41,166 nt of DNA from an uncultured Woeseiaceae bacterium (lineage in GTDB: Bacteria; Pseudomonadota; Gammaproteobacteria; Steroidobacterales; Woeseiaceae), in the NCBI GenBank assembly GCA_905480215.1, contig CAJQPL010000009.1, positions 1 to 41,166 of the forward strand, given 5' to 3'. Below are positions 8,157-18,673 of this stretch, in pieces. The notes under the pieces were generated by a model. That model had not been told where the DNA came from. It did no database searches and saw only the letters and a list, made by a program, of their open reading frames with translations. The position numbers and the translations under genes were made by a program. Each line of letters begins with the position of its first letter. Within the stretch, counting starts at the first letter, position 1.

Positions 8157-10318
8157 TAGCGCTCGTCCGCGATTCGTTTTGCAGACAACGTTTGCTGCAA
8201 GGCATGAGCGCGCCGCACCATACTATCTACGGAGTACAGCGGTGTATCGATTTCCTGATCCGGCGCATCGGCACCGTTGGGCTTTGCTACCACGCTAGCA
8301 GCATCATAGTACCCTGCAGCGGTGTCGCTCAGCGATTCTCTGGCTGTAGAAAGAATTTCTTCACTGCTTACAAAATCAAAGCCTTCCGCATCCGTCAAAT
8401 TGCCGAGTACCCGGAGTACTTTCCAGCATGGCCGCGCTTCCCCAACCGGGTTAGCGACGCCAGAGAAACTCTGCCAGGTACCCGCAACATTCACGTACGT
8501 GCCTGATGTTTCGGCAAACGTACCGATGGGCAACAATAAATCCGCTGCTTCAAGCAAGCCTTCCGAAATATAGGAAGTCAAAGCAATAACATGCTTTTGC
8601 TCGGACAATTTTCTAACAGCATCGCTGCTTGCATGAATATCAGAATCGGGTTCGACGTTCACCAGCATGATGGACTCGAGCTCACCCTCAAGCATCGCAG
8701 CCACATCGAGTCCAGCCTCCTTGCGCGCGGCACCTGCAGCCTGTCGATGCGGTAGCAGCCCCGCCAGGCTTGCGCCCGCAGAATTGGCTCCTTCCGTAAT
8801 GCTGCCGACCTTCGCTCCGGTCAGTTCGCCGATTACCGCGGCCAGCGCACGAACCGCAGAATAAGCGGCATGCCGTCCAGCAATATTGCCCAGAAGCAGC
8901 AAGGCATCGTCGGCATCTGCCAAACTGGCCGCTATACGCTTATCGGCATCACTGGCTGTAACGTCTTTGCAAATGGATGCAACTGACGCATGCATATCTT
9001 TACCGTCCGCCGCCGCTACCGCAATTCCGGCCAGAAGTGAAACCAAACCGTTGCCAGAGATGTAATCAGCAACATCAAAGAAGTATTCGTACTCGCTGGC
9101 GTTTGCGAAACTGACCTTTGCACCTTGCAAAGAGGCCTTACGCAAACGGTGGGCAATGATCGGTGCTTCGTTTCGAATGTTTGAGCCCGCCACCAGGATT
9201 GCGCCCTGAGACTCAAGTGCCTCAATGCTGCAGCCAAGACCTTCATATACAGGGTCCGCATCTTGATTTGATGTATCGCGTCGCGCGATGCGGTGATCGA
9301 GATTGTTCGTGCCCAGATGAGATGCCAACTGAGAAAGCAGATAAGCCTCCTCAACGGTCATGTTCGGCGACGCGATAATTCCGGTTTTGTCGCTATCAGC
9401 CGCACTCAGGACTTCGGCAGCCAATGACAGCGCATCAGCCCAATCAATATCTCGCCATTCACCATTTTCCTTCAGTCTTGGAGTCTGCAAACGCTCTGCG
9501 CTGTAGATGGCCTCGTAGCTGAAGCGGTCTCGATCGGAAATCCAGGTTTCATTGATCGATTCATTATCACGCGGAACAATGCGTTTAACCGTACCGCGAA
9601 GAACATGCGCATAGAGATTTGAACCCACACAGTCATGCGGAGAAATAGTCGCACGTTGCTCCATCTCCCAAGCGCGGGCGCTATATCGATACGGCTTGTT
9701 GTTCAACGCACCTACCGGGCATAGATCGATAATATTTGCCGATAGTTCATGATCAACATTTTCCTCAACGTAGGTCGAAATCTTCACGTTCTCGCCGCGC
9801 TCGATTGTTCCCAATTGCGGCTTGCCCTGCACTTCATCGCCAAAGCGAACGCAGCGAGTACAATGAATGCAGCGCGTCATGTCTGTCGAAACTAATGGTC
9901 CGATGTCTTTATCTTTTACGACTCGCTTGCCGTCGTTGTAACGTGAAACATCACGCCCATAGCCCATTGCCAAATCCTGCAACTCGCACTCACCGCCCTG
10001 ATCACAAATCGGGCAATCAAGCGGATGGTTGATCAACAGGAATTCCATAGTCGCTTTCTGTGCCGATATAGCACGCGGCGATTTGGTAAAGATCTTCATG
10101 CCTTCCGCTATTGGCTGTGCACAGGCAGGAATCGGCTTCGGCGCGCCTTCAATATCTACCAGGCACATGCGGCAGTTGGCGGCTATGCTGAGTTTTTCGT
10201 GATAACAAAATCGCGGTACGTACGCACCGACATGATCAGTTACTTCGATAACCATCTGACCACGTCGCCCTTCAACCGGCTTGCCGTCAACTTCAATGTT
10301 TACAATATCGTCACTCAT
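8156..10318 (-). CDS. nuoG: NADH-quinone oxidoreductase subunit G
   Basis: The 720-residue peripheral-arm subunit carries several iron-sulfur clusters. Residues 1-75 form a 2Fe-2S ferredoxin domain with Cys38, Cys49, Cys52 and Cys66. Next come the His/Cys motif [20 protein letters not shown] and the 4Fe-4S pair CIHCTRC and CPVGAL. From about residue 220 the protein continues as a molybdopterin-oxidoreductase-like domain that has lost its cofactor in this family. Length is in the usual alpha/beta/gamma range, shorter than the E. coli form (about 900). It starts five bases after nuoF. Confidence 0.96.
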   Translation of the reverse strand: MSDDIVNIEVDGKPVEGRRGQMVIEVTDHVGAYVPRFCYHEKLSIAANCRMCLVDIEGAPKPIPACAQPIAEGMKIFTKSPRAISAQKATMEFLLINHPLDCPICDQGGECELQDLAMGYGRDVSRYNDGKRVVKDKDIGPLVSTDMTRCIHCTRCVRFGDEVQGKPQLGTIERGENVKISTYVEENVDHELSANIIDLCPVGALNNKPYRYSARAWEMEQRATISPHDCVGSNLYAHVLRGTVKRIVPRDNESINETWISDRDRFSYEAIYSAERLQTPRLKENGEWRDIDWADALSLAAEVLSAADSDKTGIIASPNMTVEEAYLLSQLASHLGTNNLDHRIARRDTSNQDADPVYEGLGCSIEALESQGAILVAGSNIRNEAPIIAHRLRKASLQGAKVSFANASEYEYFFDVADYISGNGLVSLLAGIAVAAADGKDMHASVASICKDVTASDADKRIAASLADADDALLLLGNIAGRHAAYSAVRALAAVIGELTGAKVGSITEGANSAGASLAGLLPHRQAAGAARKEAGLDVAAMLEGELESIMLVNVEPDSDIHASSDAVRKLSEQKHVIALTSYISEGLLEAADLLLPIGTFAETSGTYVNVAGTWQSFSGVANPVGEARPCWKVLRVLGNLTDAEGFDFVSSEEILSTARESLSDTAAGYYDAASVVAKPNGADAPDQEIDTPLYSVDSMVRRAHALQQTLSAKRIADER

Positions 10319-10323
10319 GGCGA

Positions 10324-11631
10324 TTACGCGGCAGCCCTTGATGGATCATCGACGATACTGCGACCGTTATTACGGACCATGTATTCGAACTCATGAATGT
10401 AATGTTTTAGAAAACTTTGCACCGGCCACGCTGCTGCATCGCCAAGCGCGCAAATCGTATGCCCCTCAATCTTGTTGGCGACATCAACCAGCTTCTCGAG
10501 ATCAGCTTCCTCACCCTTGCCTTCAACGATGCGCGTTAACATACGATACAACCAGCCAGTGCCTTCACGACATGGTGTGCATTGGCCACACGACTCAGCC
10601 ATATAGAATCGCGCGATACGACGTAAGACCTTGACCATGCAAGTATCCTCATCCATGACGATAACCGCACCCGTGCCGAATGATGACCCCGCTTGCTGCA
10701 GTGAATTGAAATCCATCGTGCAATCCATGATCACTTCAGCCGGTAATACTTTGCAGGATGAACCACCGGGAATGACAGCCTTCAACTTCTTGCCACCCAG
10801 CACGCCACCACAGATATCGTTGAGAAGATCCTTAAACGGAATTCCCATCGGCAACTCGTAGTTGCCCGGTTTTTCAACGTGTCCAGACACCGCAAAAATT
10901 GCTGTACCGCCGGAACCCTCTGGCCCTAAAGCGGCAAACCACGCCGCACCCTTACGCAGGATTGTTGGGACACTGGCCAGACTTTGCGTGTTGTTAATTG
11001 TTGTTGGTTTACCGTAGAGGCCGAAGTTTGCAGGGAACGGTGGTTTAAAACGCGGTCGCCCCTGTTTCCCTTCGAGCGATTCGAGCAGCGCGGTCTCTTC
11101 TCCGCAAATGTATGCACCTGCACCAACGAAGGTGTAGAGATCAAAATCGATACCCGAGCCCTGAATATCATTTCCGAGCAGCCCTGCCTCATACGCCTCT
11201 TTAACGGCGGCTTCAAAGCGCGGCACTGGCTCGTCGAGAAACTCTCCACGTATGTAGTTATAAGCAACTGTCGCGCCCATCGCATAGGCCGCGATGGCCA
11301 TTCCCTCAACCAGCGCATGCGGGTTATATCGCAACAGATCGCGATCGTGGCAAGTTCCCGGTTCACTTTCGTCAGAATTGCAGACCAGGTATTTCTGCCC
11401 TTCTGCATCTCGAGGCATGAAGCTCCATTTCAATCCGGTTGGAAAACCGGCGCCGCCACGGCCACGTAAACCAGATGCTTTCACTTCTTCTATAATCTGT
11501 TCCGGCGATAGCTCGCCGGCAAGAACCTTACGCCAAGACTGATAACCATCGTCTTTCTCGTAAGTCGCAAGCGTCCACGATTCGTCGGATCCCAACGTAT
11601 GGAAACAAACCTGATTATGTTCGTAGGCCAT
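10324..11631 (-). CDS. nuoF: NADH-quinone oxidoreductase subunit F (NADH/FMN site)
   Basis: This 435-residue subunit oxidises NADH at [18 protein letters not shown] near residue 55 is the NADH-binding glycine-rich loop, [16 protein letters not shown] belongs to the FMN site, and [15 protein letters not shown] with the later HTICALGD supplies the four cysteines of cluster N3. The length and C-terminus are ordinary. Its ATG overlaps the nuoE stop (TAATG), so coupling with nuoE is likely. Confidence 0.97.
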   Translation of the reverse strand: MAYEHNQVCFHTLGSDESWTLATYEKDDGYQSWRKVLAGELSPEQIIEEVKASGLRGRGGAGFPTGLKWSFMPRDAEGQKYLVCNSDESEPGTCHDRDLLRYNPHALVEGMAIAAYAMGATVAYNYIRGEFLDEPVPRFEAAVKEAYEAGLLGNDIQGSGIDFDLYTFVGAGAYICGEETALLESLEGKQGRPRFKPPFPANFGLYGKPTTINNTQSLASVPTILRKGAAWFAALGPEGSGGTAIFAVSGHVEKPGNYELPMGIPFKDLLNDICGGVLGGKKLKAVIPGGSSCKVLPAEVIMDCTMDFNSLQQAGSSFGTGAVIVMDEDTCMVKVLRRIARFYMAESCGQCTPCREGTGWLYRMLTRIVEGKGEEADLEKLVDVANKIEGHTICALGDAAAWPVQSFLKHYIHEFEYMVRNNGRSIVDDPSRAAA

Positions 11632-12116
11632 TATTCCAATCCGTCCAGAATTTCATCGACCTGCTGGGTCGAGAGGTTCTCGTGGTATTTGTGATTCACC
11701 ATCATTGCGGGTGCTCCACAACAGGCGGCGATACATTCTTCTTCCATCTTCAGGAAAATACGGCCATCGTCCGTGCTCTCACCAAGCTTCACACCGAGTC
11801 TAGCCTCGACGTGCTCTACGATGTCCTCAGCGCCGCGCAACATACACGAAATGTTGGTGCAAATTGCAACCTCATTTCTGCCAACCTCACGAGTTTGGAA
11901 CATCGAATAGAACGTGCCGACTTCGTAAACCTGGATCGTAGGCAAGTCGAGATACTCAGCGACAGCATTCATGTGTTCCGCCGTTATGAATCCCTTGTTC
12001 TCATGCTGAACAGCATGCAATGCACTAATCACAGCCGATCGTTGTCGATCTGCAGGAAACCGAGCACGCCAGTGGTCGATTTCATCCCTCACGTGCGCTG
12101 AAAGTTCATAACTCAT
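11631..12116 (-). CDS. nuoE: NADH-quinone oxidoreductase subunit E (2Fe-2S)
   Basis: The 161-residue thioredoxin-like 2Fe-2S protein sits beside NuoF in the NADH-oxidising module. Ligands are in CTNISC (C-x4-C) and the later [13 protein letters not shown]. An N-terminal helical region with [14 protein letters not shown] and a conserved [11 protein letters not shown] precede the cluster domain, as in the family. The start overlaps the nuoD stop (ATGA). Confidence 0.97.
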   Translation of the reverse strand: MSYELSAHVRDEIDHWRARFPADRQRSAVISALHAVQHENKGFITAEHMNAVAEYLDLPTIQVYEVGTFYSMFQTREVGRNEVAICTNISCMLRGAEDIVEHVEARLGVKLGESTDDGRIFLKMEEECIAACCGAPAMMVNHKYHENLSTQQVDEILDGLE

Positions 12117-13366
12117 CGGTCAACCTCACCGAACACGATGTCCTGGGTACCAATGACGGCAACAACATCCGCCAACATGTGTCCTTCCACCATTTCTGAC
12201 ATAGCGGACAAATGTGCAAAACCTGCAGCCCGAATTTTCACTCGGTAAGGTTTATTGGCACCATCGGAAATGATGTAAACGCCAAACTCACCCTTAGGAT
12301 GTTCAATAGCCGCATACGCTTCGCCTTCCGGTACGCAATAGCCTTCTGTAAACAATTTGAAGTGATGAATAAGCGACTCCATATCGTCCTTCATCTCGAC
12401 GCGAGTCGGTGGCGTGATCTTGTGATCCTCCGCAATGACTGGACCAGGGTTCACGCGCAACCAATCTATGCACTGCTTGATAATTCGATTCGACTGGCGC
12501 ATCTCTTCGACTCGAACCAGGTAACGGTCGTAACAGTCGCCGTTAACACCGACTGGAATGTCGAAGTCCATGAGGTCATAAACTTCATACGGCTGTTTCT
12601 TGCGCAGATCCCATTCGACACCTGAGCCGCGCAGCATCGGACCGGTAAAACCAAGTTGCATCGCCCGTTCTGGTGAAACGACAGCGATATTGACTGTGCG
12701 TTGTTTCCAAATCCGATTATCGGTTAACAAGGTTTCGTACTCATCGACGCAAGCAGGAAAACGCACCGTAAAGTCCTCGATGAAATCGAGCATGGAACCT
12801 TCGCGAGCGGTGTTCATTCGGTCCAGTTCTTTCTTGCCACGAAATTTTGATTCGGCGTACTTCGGCATCGTCTCCGGCAGATCACGATAAACGCCACCAG
12901 GCCTATAGTAGGTAGCGTGCATACGGGTTCCGGATACGGCCTCGTAGCAATCCATCAAATCTTCACGTTCCCGGAAGCAATACAGGAACATTGTCATTGC
13001 ACCGATATCAAGACCGTGCGCACCGAGCCACATCAGGTGATTAAGAATGCGTGTTATTTCATCGAACATGACACGAATGTATTGCGCACGCGTTGGTACT
13101 TCTACGCCGAGCAACTTCTCAATTGCCATGACATAGCCGTGCTCGTTACACATCATCGAAACATAGTCGAGTCGATCCATGTAGCCGATGCTTTGATTGT
13201 ACGGTTTGCTCTCCACCAACTTCTCGGTTCCACGGTGTAACAGGCCAACGTGTGGATCCGCTTTTTGAATGGTCTCGCCTTCAATTTCCAACACCAGTCG
13301 TAACACACCGTGTGCCGCTGGATGCTGTGGTCCGAAATTCATCGTATAGCTTTGAATCTCAGCCAT
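12113..13366 (-). CDS. nuoD: NADH-quinone oxidoreductase subunit D
   Basis: This 49-kDa-type subunit forms the quinone-reduction site with NuoB. I start it at ATG 13366 because [20 protein letters not shown] is the standard N-terminus and gives 417 residues, the usual length. The open frame extends 18 codons further upstream, deep into nuoC, with no family similarity. The conserved [10 protein letters not shown] hairpin and the C-terminal end ([13 protein letters not shown]) are intact. It overlaps nuoC by eight bases. nuoC and nuoD are separate here, not fused as in E. coli. Confidence 0.97.
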   Translation of the reverse strand: MAEIQSYTMNFGPQHPAAHGVLRLVLEIEGETIQKADPHVGLLHRGTEKLVESKPYNQSIGYMDRLDYVSMMCNEHGYVMAIEKLLGVEVPTRAQYIRVMFDEITRILNHLMWLGAHGLDIGAMTMFLYCFREREDLMDCYEAVSGTRMHATYYRPGGVYRDLPETMPKYAESKFRGKKELDRMNTAREGSMLDFIEDFTVRFPACVDEYETLLTDNRIWKQRTVNIAVVSPERAMQLGFTGPMLRGSGVEWDLRKKQPYEVYDLMDFDIPVGVNGDCYDRYLVRVEEMRQSNRIIKQCIDWLRVNPGPVIAEDHKITPPTRVEMKDDMESLIHHFKLFTEGYCVPEGEAYAAIEHPKGEFGVYIISDGANKPYRVKIRAAGFAHLSAMSEMVEGHMLADVVAVIGTQDIVFGEVDR

Positions 13367-14063
13367 TGTCAGCACCATCCTTGAGGTCAGCCGAGTAGCG
13401 ATTGTCATCACGAATGACACGCGGGACCAGCGTTCGCGGCTCGATGCTTACCGGCTTGTACACTACCCGGCCTTCGTCCGCGTCATAGCTGACCTCGACG
13501 TTACCCATGATAGGAAAATCCTTGCGGAACGGATGCCCAATGAATCCGTAGTCCGTCAATACACGGCGTAAGTCCGGATGCCCATCGAATAGAATGCCGA
13601 ACATATCGAACGCCTCACGTTCAAACCAGTTAGCGCCGTTCCAGATATCGACCACCGATCGAACTACGGGTGGATTAGCGGTTCCCGTGAAAACGCGCAA
13701 GCGCAGCCGCAAATTATTCTGGACAGACAGCAAGTGATACACGACGGCAAATCGTCGCGGCTCGAATTCATCGGCTTCGTCGAGAACAACTGATGGGCGT
13801 TCAACACCACGGCTAAAACCAGTACCGGTAGCACTGTTGGTAACCCATTCGTCGCTGCCATAGTCCAAATAGTCGACGCCACAAACATCAATCAACATCT
13901 CGAAGCCGAAATCGGCTTCATTACGCAGCCCCGTTGCAACCTTGATCAGGTCGTCTTTGTCGACCTCAAAGGTGAGTTCCCGGCACGTGGAGGCGACGCG
14001 TTCAACCTGATCGCCGAAGCGAGCTTCGATTCGAGTCGCGAGTGTTTCGTAAGGGTTAATCAT
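13359..14063 (-). CDS. nuoC: NADH-quinone oxidoreductase subunit C
   Basis: This 30-kDa-type subunit, 234 residues, has the family signature [20 protein letters not shown] followed by [16 protein letters not shown] near residues 145-180. The first two-thirds is the expected alpha/beta domain. A polar insert after DYLDYG (about residues 68-95) resembles versions seen in other non-enteric proteobacteria. It lies 21 bases after nuoB. Confidence 0.96.
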   Translation of the reverse strand: MINPYETLATRIEARFGDQVERVASTCRELTFEVDKDDLIKVATGLRNEADFGFEMLIDVCGVDYLDYGSDEWVTNSATGTGFSRGVERPSVVLDEADEFEPRRFAVVYHLLSVQNNLRLRLRVFTGTANPPVVRSVVDIWNGANWFEREAFDMFGILFDGHPDLRRVLTDYGFIGHPFRKDFPIMGNVEVSYDADEGRVVYKPVSIEPRTLVPRVIRDDNRYSADLKDGADNG

Positions 14064-14084
14064 GGCGTAGTCATAGCGGACAAT

Positions 14085-14615
14085 TTATGAACGTGCGATC
14101 GTGCTCGTGCGACGTATTTTGTTTTGCAACTGGATGAGACCGTAGATCAAAGCCTCAGCCGTCGGCGGGCAACCGGGAACATAAACGTCCACCGGAACTA
14201 TGCGGTCACAACCCCTGACCACAGCATAAGAATAATGGTAGTAACCGCCGCCGTTTGCGCACGAACCCATCGACACTACCCAACGGGGTTCCGGCATTTG
14301 GTCGTAAACCTTGCGCAGCGCCGGTGCCATTTTATTAGTTAGAGTTCCTGCGACAATCATGCAATCCGATTGGCGCGGACTGGGTCTGAAAATAATGCCA
14401 AAGCGATCCAGATCATAGCGTGCCGCGCCAGCTTGCATCATTTCAACAGCACAGCAAGCCAGGCCAAACGTCATTGGCCAGAGCGAGCCCGTGCGCGCCC
14501 AATTCATGACGTTATCCACGCCAGTTACAACAAAGCCCTTCTTTTGCAAACTGCCACCGGCCGCGGTCGCTTGCTCAGTTGCTGTCGCTGCGCTGTCCGT
14601 ATTTGTCAGTCCCAC
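14085..14615 (-). CDS. nuoB: NADH-quinone oxidoreductase subunit B (cluster N2)
   Basis: The 20-kDa-type subunit holds cluster N2, the last electron carrier before quinone. Ligands are visible in [10 protein letters not shown] (adjacent cysteines), [10 protein letters not shown] and [11 protein letters not shown] prefer GTG 14615, giving 176 residues, because AAAGGGG sits seven bases upstream; an ATG at 14636 has no ribosome-binding site. From this start the first 25 residues are Ala/Thr-rich and less conserved. The gene overlaps nuoA by ten bases. Confidence 0.95.
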   Translation of the reverse strand: MGLTNTDSAATATEQATAAGGSLQKKGFVVTGVDNVMNWARTGSLWPMTFGLACCAVEMMQAGAARYDLDRFGIIFRPSPRQSDCMIVAGTLTNKMAPALRKVYDQMPEPRWVVSMGSCANGGGYYHYSYAVVRGCDRIVPVDVYVPGCPPTAEALIYGLIQLQNKIRRTSTIARS

Positions 14616-14962
14616 TCGAGCGCCCCTTTCTTCCATTCGTAAATAAAGCCCACAACCAGAATGGCCAGGAACAAGGCCATAGCAAGCAGACCGAATTTGC
14701 CGACTGAGTCCAAAGACACCGCCCAAGGAAACAAGAACGCAATCTCCAGGTCGAAAATGATGAACAAAATTGCTACCAGGTAATAGCGAACATCGAATTT
14801 CATTCGAGAGTCGTCAAAGGCTTCAAAACCACACTCATAAGGCGACAGTTTTTCATCGTCCTTGGAGCCCCGCCCGATCAAGAAACCGAGTCCTAGCAGC
14901 AATATGCCTATGCCGCCGGCGATACCGAGAAATATGAGAATGGGTAGATATTCTTGGAGCAT
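14606..14962 (-). CDS. nuoA: NADH-quinone oxidoreductase subunit A
   Basis: This is the first gene of the complex I operon. The 118-residue protein starts at ATG 14962 ([17 protein letters not shown]); a longer open frame upstream would cover the promoter and is not protein-like. It has three transmembrane helices, and the loop between helices 1 and 2 carries [20 protein letters not shown] with the cysteine near the quinone site. The C-terminal [13 protein letters not shown] is typical. The Shine-Dalgarno sequence is weak. Confidence 0.96.
   Translation of the reverse strand: MLQEYLPILIFLGIAGGIGILLLGLGFLIGRGSKDDEKLSPYECGFEAFDDSRMKFDVRYYLVAILFIIFDLEIAFLFPWAVSLDSVGKFGLLAMALFLAILVVGFIYEWKKGALEWD
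14623..14629 (-). promoter_or_regulatory. Ribosome-binding site deciding the nuoB GTG start
   Basis: AAAGGGG on the minus strand lies seven bases before GTG 14615. The candidate ATG further upstream has no comparable site. Confidence 0.6.
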
Positions 14963-15020
14963 GGTTTGTTTTTGAACTCTGATTAAAACAGGACAGTTAT
15001 TACACTCAATTCTGGGCCGC

Positions 15021-15029
15021 ATTGTATCA
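15021..15029 (-). promoter_or_regulatory. Extended -10 promoter of the nuo operon
   Basis: TGATACAAT on the minus strand is an extended -10 element (TG-N-TACAAT). No good -35 is seen 17 nt upstream, which extended -10 promoters can do without. The start at about 15014 would give a leader of roughly 50 nt before nuoA. It lies downstream of the tRNA-Leu terminator, so nuo is separately expressed. Confidence 0.5.
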
Positions 15030-15063
15030 GCCAATGACGCGCCGAATACAGCCTTTCGCGGGC

Positions 15064-15103
15064 AAAAAAAATCGGCCGATGGCGCTAGTGCGCCATCTGG
15101 CCG
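15064..15103 (-). terminator. Intrinsic terminator after tRNA-Leu
   Basis: On the minus strand CGGCC-A-GATGGCGC, loop ACTA, GCGCCATC-GGCCG form a long stem (15073-15103), followed by eight T (15071-15064). It ends the tpiA-secG-tRNA-Leu transcript. Confidence 0.9.
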
Positions 15104-15114
15104 AATTGATCATT

Positions 15115-15199
15115 TGGTGCTCTGGGCGAGACTCGAACTCGCACGGCTCGCGCCACTGCCCCCTCAAGACAGCGTGTCTACCAATTCCACCACCAGAGC
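15115..15199 (-). tRNA. tRNA-Leu (anticodon GAG)
   Basis: This is an 85-nt cloverleaf with encoded CCA: acceptor GCTCTGG/CCAGAGC, anticodon arm CTGTC-TTGAGGG-GGCAG, a class II long variable arm with a GGC/GCC stem, and T arm GCGAG/CTCGC. It starts only 14 bases after the secG stop, so it is probably processed from the tpiA-secG transcript. secG followed by tRNA-Leu(GAG) is also the E. coli arrangement (secG-leuU). Confidence 0.97.
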
Positions 15200-15213
15200 G
15201 TTATTTAGTTTGA

Positions 15214-15648
15214 CTATTTCCCTTCAGAAGCCTCATTGCCTTCGTCAGCCGGAATTTCGTCGTCAATAGATGGTGCTTCGAGGGCCGGCATATCAACTGT
15301 CTCGTCGATAGCATTCTCACCAAGATCAAGTGCCGGCATGTCGGATTCCGGCAAAGCCGTCTCTTCAACAACAGACGCTTCTTCGATCAAGCTACTTGGC
15401 ACCGACGCTCCCTGACTACTCAGATAGGCCAACGTCAGGCTGGTAATGAAAAATGCCGTCGCACACACAGCAGTTGCGCGAGAAAAGAAGCTGCCTGAAC
15501 CTCGCGCACCGAAAACCGTACCGGAAGCACCAGCGCCAAACGCTGCACCTGCATCTGCACCTTTACCGCGCTGCAGTAAGACCAACGCGATAATCATTAG
15601 TGCGATCAAGGTATGCGTAATTAGGACTGCTTTTTGAACTGTATCCAT
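15214..15648 (-). CDS. secG: Preprotein translocase subunit SecG
   Basis: SecG is a small SecYEG partner that assists protein export across the inner membrane. I start at ATG 15648 ([17 protein letters not shown]), giving 144 residues; it has GAG about eight bases upstream. Helix 1 (about 4-25), the conserved [22 protein letters not shown] loop (split here only by the family glycine repeats) and helix 2 (about 60-78) are present. The C-terminal 60 residues are highly acidic and contain DMPAL twice, making it longer than the roughly 110-residue E. coli protein. It lies 19 bases after tpiA. Confidence 0.95.
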   Translation of the reverse strand: MDTVQKAVLITHTLIALMIIALVLLQRGKGADAGAAFGAGASGTVFGARGSGSFFSRATAVCATAFFITSLTLAYLSSQGASVPSSLIEEASVVEETALPESDMPALDLGENAIDETVDMPALEAPSIDDEIPADEGNEASEGK

Positions 15649-15667
15649 TAAATTCTCAATTGAAGCT

Positions 15668-16426
15668 TTAAGACTGGACCGCCGCTGCGGCGATCGCCAG
15701 AAAATCACTTGCCTTTAACGATGCGCCGCCAATGAGACCACCATCGATATCCGGCATCCCCAGCAACCCCGGCGCATTATCACCCTTCATGCTGCCGCCG
15801 TACAAAATTTGTATCTTTTCGGCCAATCCGACATCCAGGCCGGCCAGCCGAGCGCGAATATGCTTGTGCACATCCTGCGCTTGCTCTGGAGTTGCCGTCA
15901 TACCCGTGCCGATTGCCCATACAGGCTCATAAGCAATGACAGCATCCTCAAATGCGCTGACGCCCGCCATATCTACCACGGCATCAAATTGGCGATCAAT
16001 AACCTCTGCAGTGGTGCCCGCTTCTCGCTCTTCAAGCGTCTCACCCAGGCACAGTATGGGTATCATTCCGGCACTCTGAGTCGCCATAAACTTCGCAGCC
16101 ACTGCATCATCGGTCTCGCCATACAGAGCACGTCGTTCAGAGTGTCCGACAATCACGAATTCGCAGCCGACATCCTTTAGCATCGACGGCGCGGTTTCAC
16201 CGGTAAACGCACCACTCTCCCTGTCAGAGACATTCTGCGCGCCGAGCGCCACATTGCTGCCTTGCAAAATGTCGCCAACCATCGCCAGATAAGGAAACGG
16301 CGGGCATACCAAGAGGCGAAATCCACCGCCCTGCGGAACGCCTTCGACAATGCCAGAAGCCAGTTCGGCATTGGCAGCAATGCTGCCATTCATTTTCCAG
16401 TTGCCGGCAACCAGGAAGTCGCGCAT
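15668..16426 (-). CDS. tpiA: Triosephosphate isomerase
   Basis: This cytoplasmic TIM-barrel enzyme interconverts glyceraldehyde-3-phosphate and dihydroxyacetone phosphate. It has 252 residues, normal for the family. AGNWKMNGS carries the catalytic lysine, [13 protein letters not shown] the catalytic histidine, and [11 protein letters not shown] the catalytic glutamate followed by loop 6. The phosphate-gripping YGGSMKG lies near residue 210. It has its own promoter at 16460-16488 and heads the tpiA-secG-tRNA-Leu unit. Confidence 0.98.
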   Translation of the reverse strand: MRDFLVAGNWKMNGSIAANAELASGIVEGVPQGGGFRLLVCPPFPYLAMVGDILQGSNVALGAQNVSDRESGAFTGETAPSMLKDVGCEFVIVGHSERRALYGETDDAVAAKFMATQSAGMIPILCLGETLEEREAGTTAEVIDRQFDAVVDMAGVSAFEDAVIAYEPVWAIGTGMTATPEQAQDVHKHIRARLAGLDVGLAEKIQILYGGSMKGDNAPGLLGMPDIDGGLIGGASLKASDFLAIAAAAVQS

Positions 16427-16459
16427 ATCTTAAGTTTCCGCAGGCGTAAAAGGCGCGCA

Positions 16460-16488
16460 AGGATACCGGGCCTTTCCCGGCAAATCAA
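16460..16488 (-). promoter_or_regulatory. Promoter of tpiA-secG-tRNA-Leu
   Basis: On the minus strand -35 TTGATT (16488-16483), a 17-nt spacer and -10 TATCCT (16465-16460). The spacer contains the inverted repeat CCGGG-N5-CCCGG (16466-16480). The start would be about 16453, leaving a leader of roughly 27 nt. Confidence 0.6.
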
Positions 16489-16513
16489 CGCACTTCGGGG
16501 GTTCGAGAGCTCG

Positions 16514-17848
16514 TTAGGCGGCTGATTTTGCCACAACCGAGGCCAGGCGGTTGGCAATACTTACGACCTGATCATGATCTTCACCCTCCACCATCACGCG
16601 AATCACTGGTTCGGTGCCAGATGCCCGCAATATGATGCGTCCTGATTCCGCCAGTTCAGACTCCGCAGCCGTTACTGCAGCCTGTATTTCGCTCGATGAA
16701 TCCGGGTCCAGACGCTGTTCAGTACGGACATTCACCATCGTCTGCGGGAACTTAGACATACCGGCAACCAACTCCGACAGTGGCTTACCGCTGGTTTTCA
16801 TGATCTCCAAGACCTGCAGCGCGCATATCAAGCCGTCACCGGTCGTAGTTTTGTCCAATACGATCATGTGTCCGGAGGTCTCACCGCCAATTACACCGCC
16901 TGATTCCCGCAAGGCTTCAAGGACGTATCGATCACCCACATTGGCACGCCGAAAATCAATGTTCTGTGCTTTGAGCGCTTTCTCCAGCCCGAGATTGCTC
17001 ATTACAGTACCGACGACCGGTCCTACCAGACTGCCATTTTGCTGCCTGGCAGTGGCTAGAACGTATAACAGCTGATCACCATCGATGAGCTTGCCATCTT
17101 CGTCGACCATCACGAGTCGATCACCATCGCCATCGAGCGCAACGCCCACGTCAGCTCTTAGAACCGGGACTGTAAGTTGCAACAGGTCGGGCTTAGTCGA
17201 TCCACAGGCATCGTTAATGTTCTTGCCGTTAGGAGAGCAGCCGATCGGAATGACCTCGGCGCCCAGATTAGTCAGGGTCCTGGGGCCTACTTTGTAGCCG
17301 GCGCCGTTTGCGCCGTCGAAGACAACTTTCAGACCCGACAAGTTCACACCTTTCTTCACCGTGGACGCACAAAACTCCTCATATCGTATTCTCGCAGTGT
17401 CTATGCGTTTTGCTTTGCCCAAGGACTGCGATTCGAGAGTAATCGCCGAATCCTTCAGGCGCTCCTCAATTTCATACTCGATTTCGTCGGTCAATTTCGA
17501 ACCCGAGCGATCGAAGAATTTTATTCCGTTGTCCGAGTACGCGTTGTGTGATGCGCTAATCACAACACCGAGGTCCGCCTCAAACTCCTGCGTCAGTCTT
17601 GCAATACCGGGTGTTGGCAATGGTCCAATCAACAACACATCGGCTCCAGCGGCAACAAATCCAGCTTCCAGCGCGGACTCAAACATATAGCCAGACAGTC
17701 GCGTGTCTTTGCCGATGACAACCGTTCCACCCGCTGGCACCAATACCTGCGCCGCGGCACTCGCCAATCGCATTGCAAAGTCGGCGGTCATCGGGTCTTT
17801 GCCGACCGTTCCCCGAACACCATCTGTTCCGAAATACTTTTTGCTCAT
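16514..17848 (-). CDS. glmM: Phosphoglucosamine mutase
   Basis: GlmM converts glucosamine-6-phosphate to glucosamine-1-phosphate, the route to UDP-GlcNAc for peptidoglycan and lipopolysaccharide. It has 444 residues and the N-terminal KKYFGTDGVRG. The phosphoserine loop is VVISASHNAYSDNGIKFF near residue 100, the metal-binding DGDGDRL near 242, and the C-terminal phosphate loop RASGTEPVIRVMVEG. Its ATG overlaps the folP stop (ATGA), so the two are co-translated, as in many gammaproteobacteria. Confidence 0.98.
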   Translation of the reverse strand: MSKKYFGTDGVRGTVGKDPMTADFAMRLASAAAQVLVPAGGTVVIGKDTRLSGYMFESALEAGFVAAGADVLLIGPLPTPGIARLTQEFEADLGVVISASHNAYSDNGIKFFDRSGSKLTDEIEYEIEERLKDSAITLESQSLGKAKRIDTARIRYEEFCASTVKKGVNLSGLKVVFDGANGAGYKVGPRTLTNLGAEVIPIGCSPNGKNINDACGSTKPDLLQLTVPVLRADVGVALDGDGDRLVMVDEDGKLIDGDQLLYVLATARQQNGSLVGPVVGTVMSNLGLEKALKAQNIDFRRANVGDRYVLEALRESGGVIGGETSGHMIVLDKTTTGDGLICALQVLEIMKTSGKPLSELVAGMSKFPQTMVNVRTEQRLDPDSSSEIQAAVTAAESELAESGRIILRASGTEPVIRVMVEGEDHDQVVSIANRLASVVAKSAA

Positions 17849-18663
17849 ATTGCTGCTTCCATAACTGCACTTACGATTCGCAATGCGTCGACCGTTTCGC
17901 CAACGTCATGTGCGCGCACTATTGCGGCGCCATTTAGCACCGCTATCGTCGCGGCAGAGAGACTCGCTGGCAGGCGTGCATCGACGCCTTTGCCTGTAAG
18001 GTCACCCAAACTTCTCTTTCGCGACAATCCCACCAGCACTGGCAATCCCAATTGCTGCAATGTTCGCAGGTTTGCCAGTAATTCGACATTGTGAGCAAGC
18101 GCCTTGCCAAAGCCGAAACCCGGATCTACAACTATTTGCTCGCGCCTGATGCCAGCCTGAACACATTGTGCAACGCGCTCACTGAGAAATGCTGTGACAT
18201 CGGCCGCAACATCAGCATAAATCGGGGAATTCTGCATCGTTCGAGGCTGGCCCTGCATATGCATCAGGCAAACCGGCACGTTCAGCCTGGCCGCCTCCTG
18301 CAAAGCACCGGGTGCCTGTAATGCCATAACATCGTTGATCATCAACGCACCTGCGGCGACGGCTTCGCGCATCACCTCAGGTTTGCTGGTATCGATTGAT
18401 ATGGGTAGATCGACGACTTTTCTAACGGCCTCAATAACCGGAATGACTCGCTGCAACTCCTCTGCGAGACTAACGTCAAGCGCCCCCGGCCGCGTGGATT
18501 CGCCACCAATATCCAGCAGCGATGCGCCAGCGGCCGCCATTGATCGCGCCTGCGCGCAGGCCGCTTCAACGCTGTTGAGCTTGCCGCCATCAGAAAATGA
18601 ATCGGGCGTGATATTGAGAATCCCCATCACCGCTGGGGACTGCAAGCTCAGAGAGCCCAGCAT
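17845..18663 (-). CDS. folP: Dihydropteroate synthase
   Basis: FolP condenses para-aminobenzoate with the pterin pyrophosphate in folate synthesis. MGILNITPDSFSDGGKL near the N-terminus and DIGGESTRPGA are the two Prosite-type signatures; a later DPGFGFGK is also conserved. I start at ATG 18663 (MLGSLSLQSPAVMG, 272 residues) because the longer frame (to 18717) runs into ftsH with no family similarity. The gene lies ten bases after ftsH; no strong ribosome-binding site is seen. Confidence 0.96.
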   Translation of the reverse strand: MLGSLSLQSPAVMGILNITPDSFSDGGKLNSVEAACAQARSMAAAGASLLDIGGESTRPGALDVSLAEELQRVIPVIEAVRKVVDLPISIDTSKPEVMREAVAAGALMINDVMALQAPGALQEAARLNVPVCLMHMQGQPRTMQNSPIYADVAADVTAFLSERVAQCVQAGIRREQIVVDPGFGFGKALAHNVELLANLRTLQQLGLPVLVGLSRKRSLGDLTGKGVDARLPASLSAATIAVLNGAAIVRAHDVGETVDALRIVSAVMEAAI

Positions 18664-18673
18664 TAGCAAGCGA

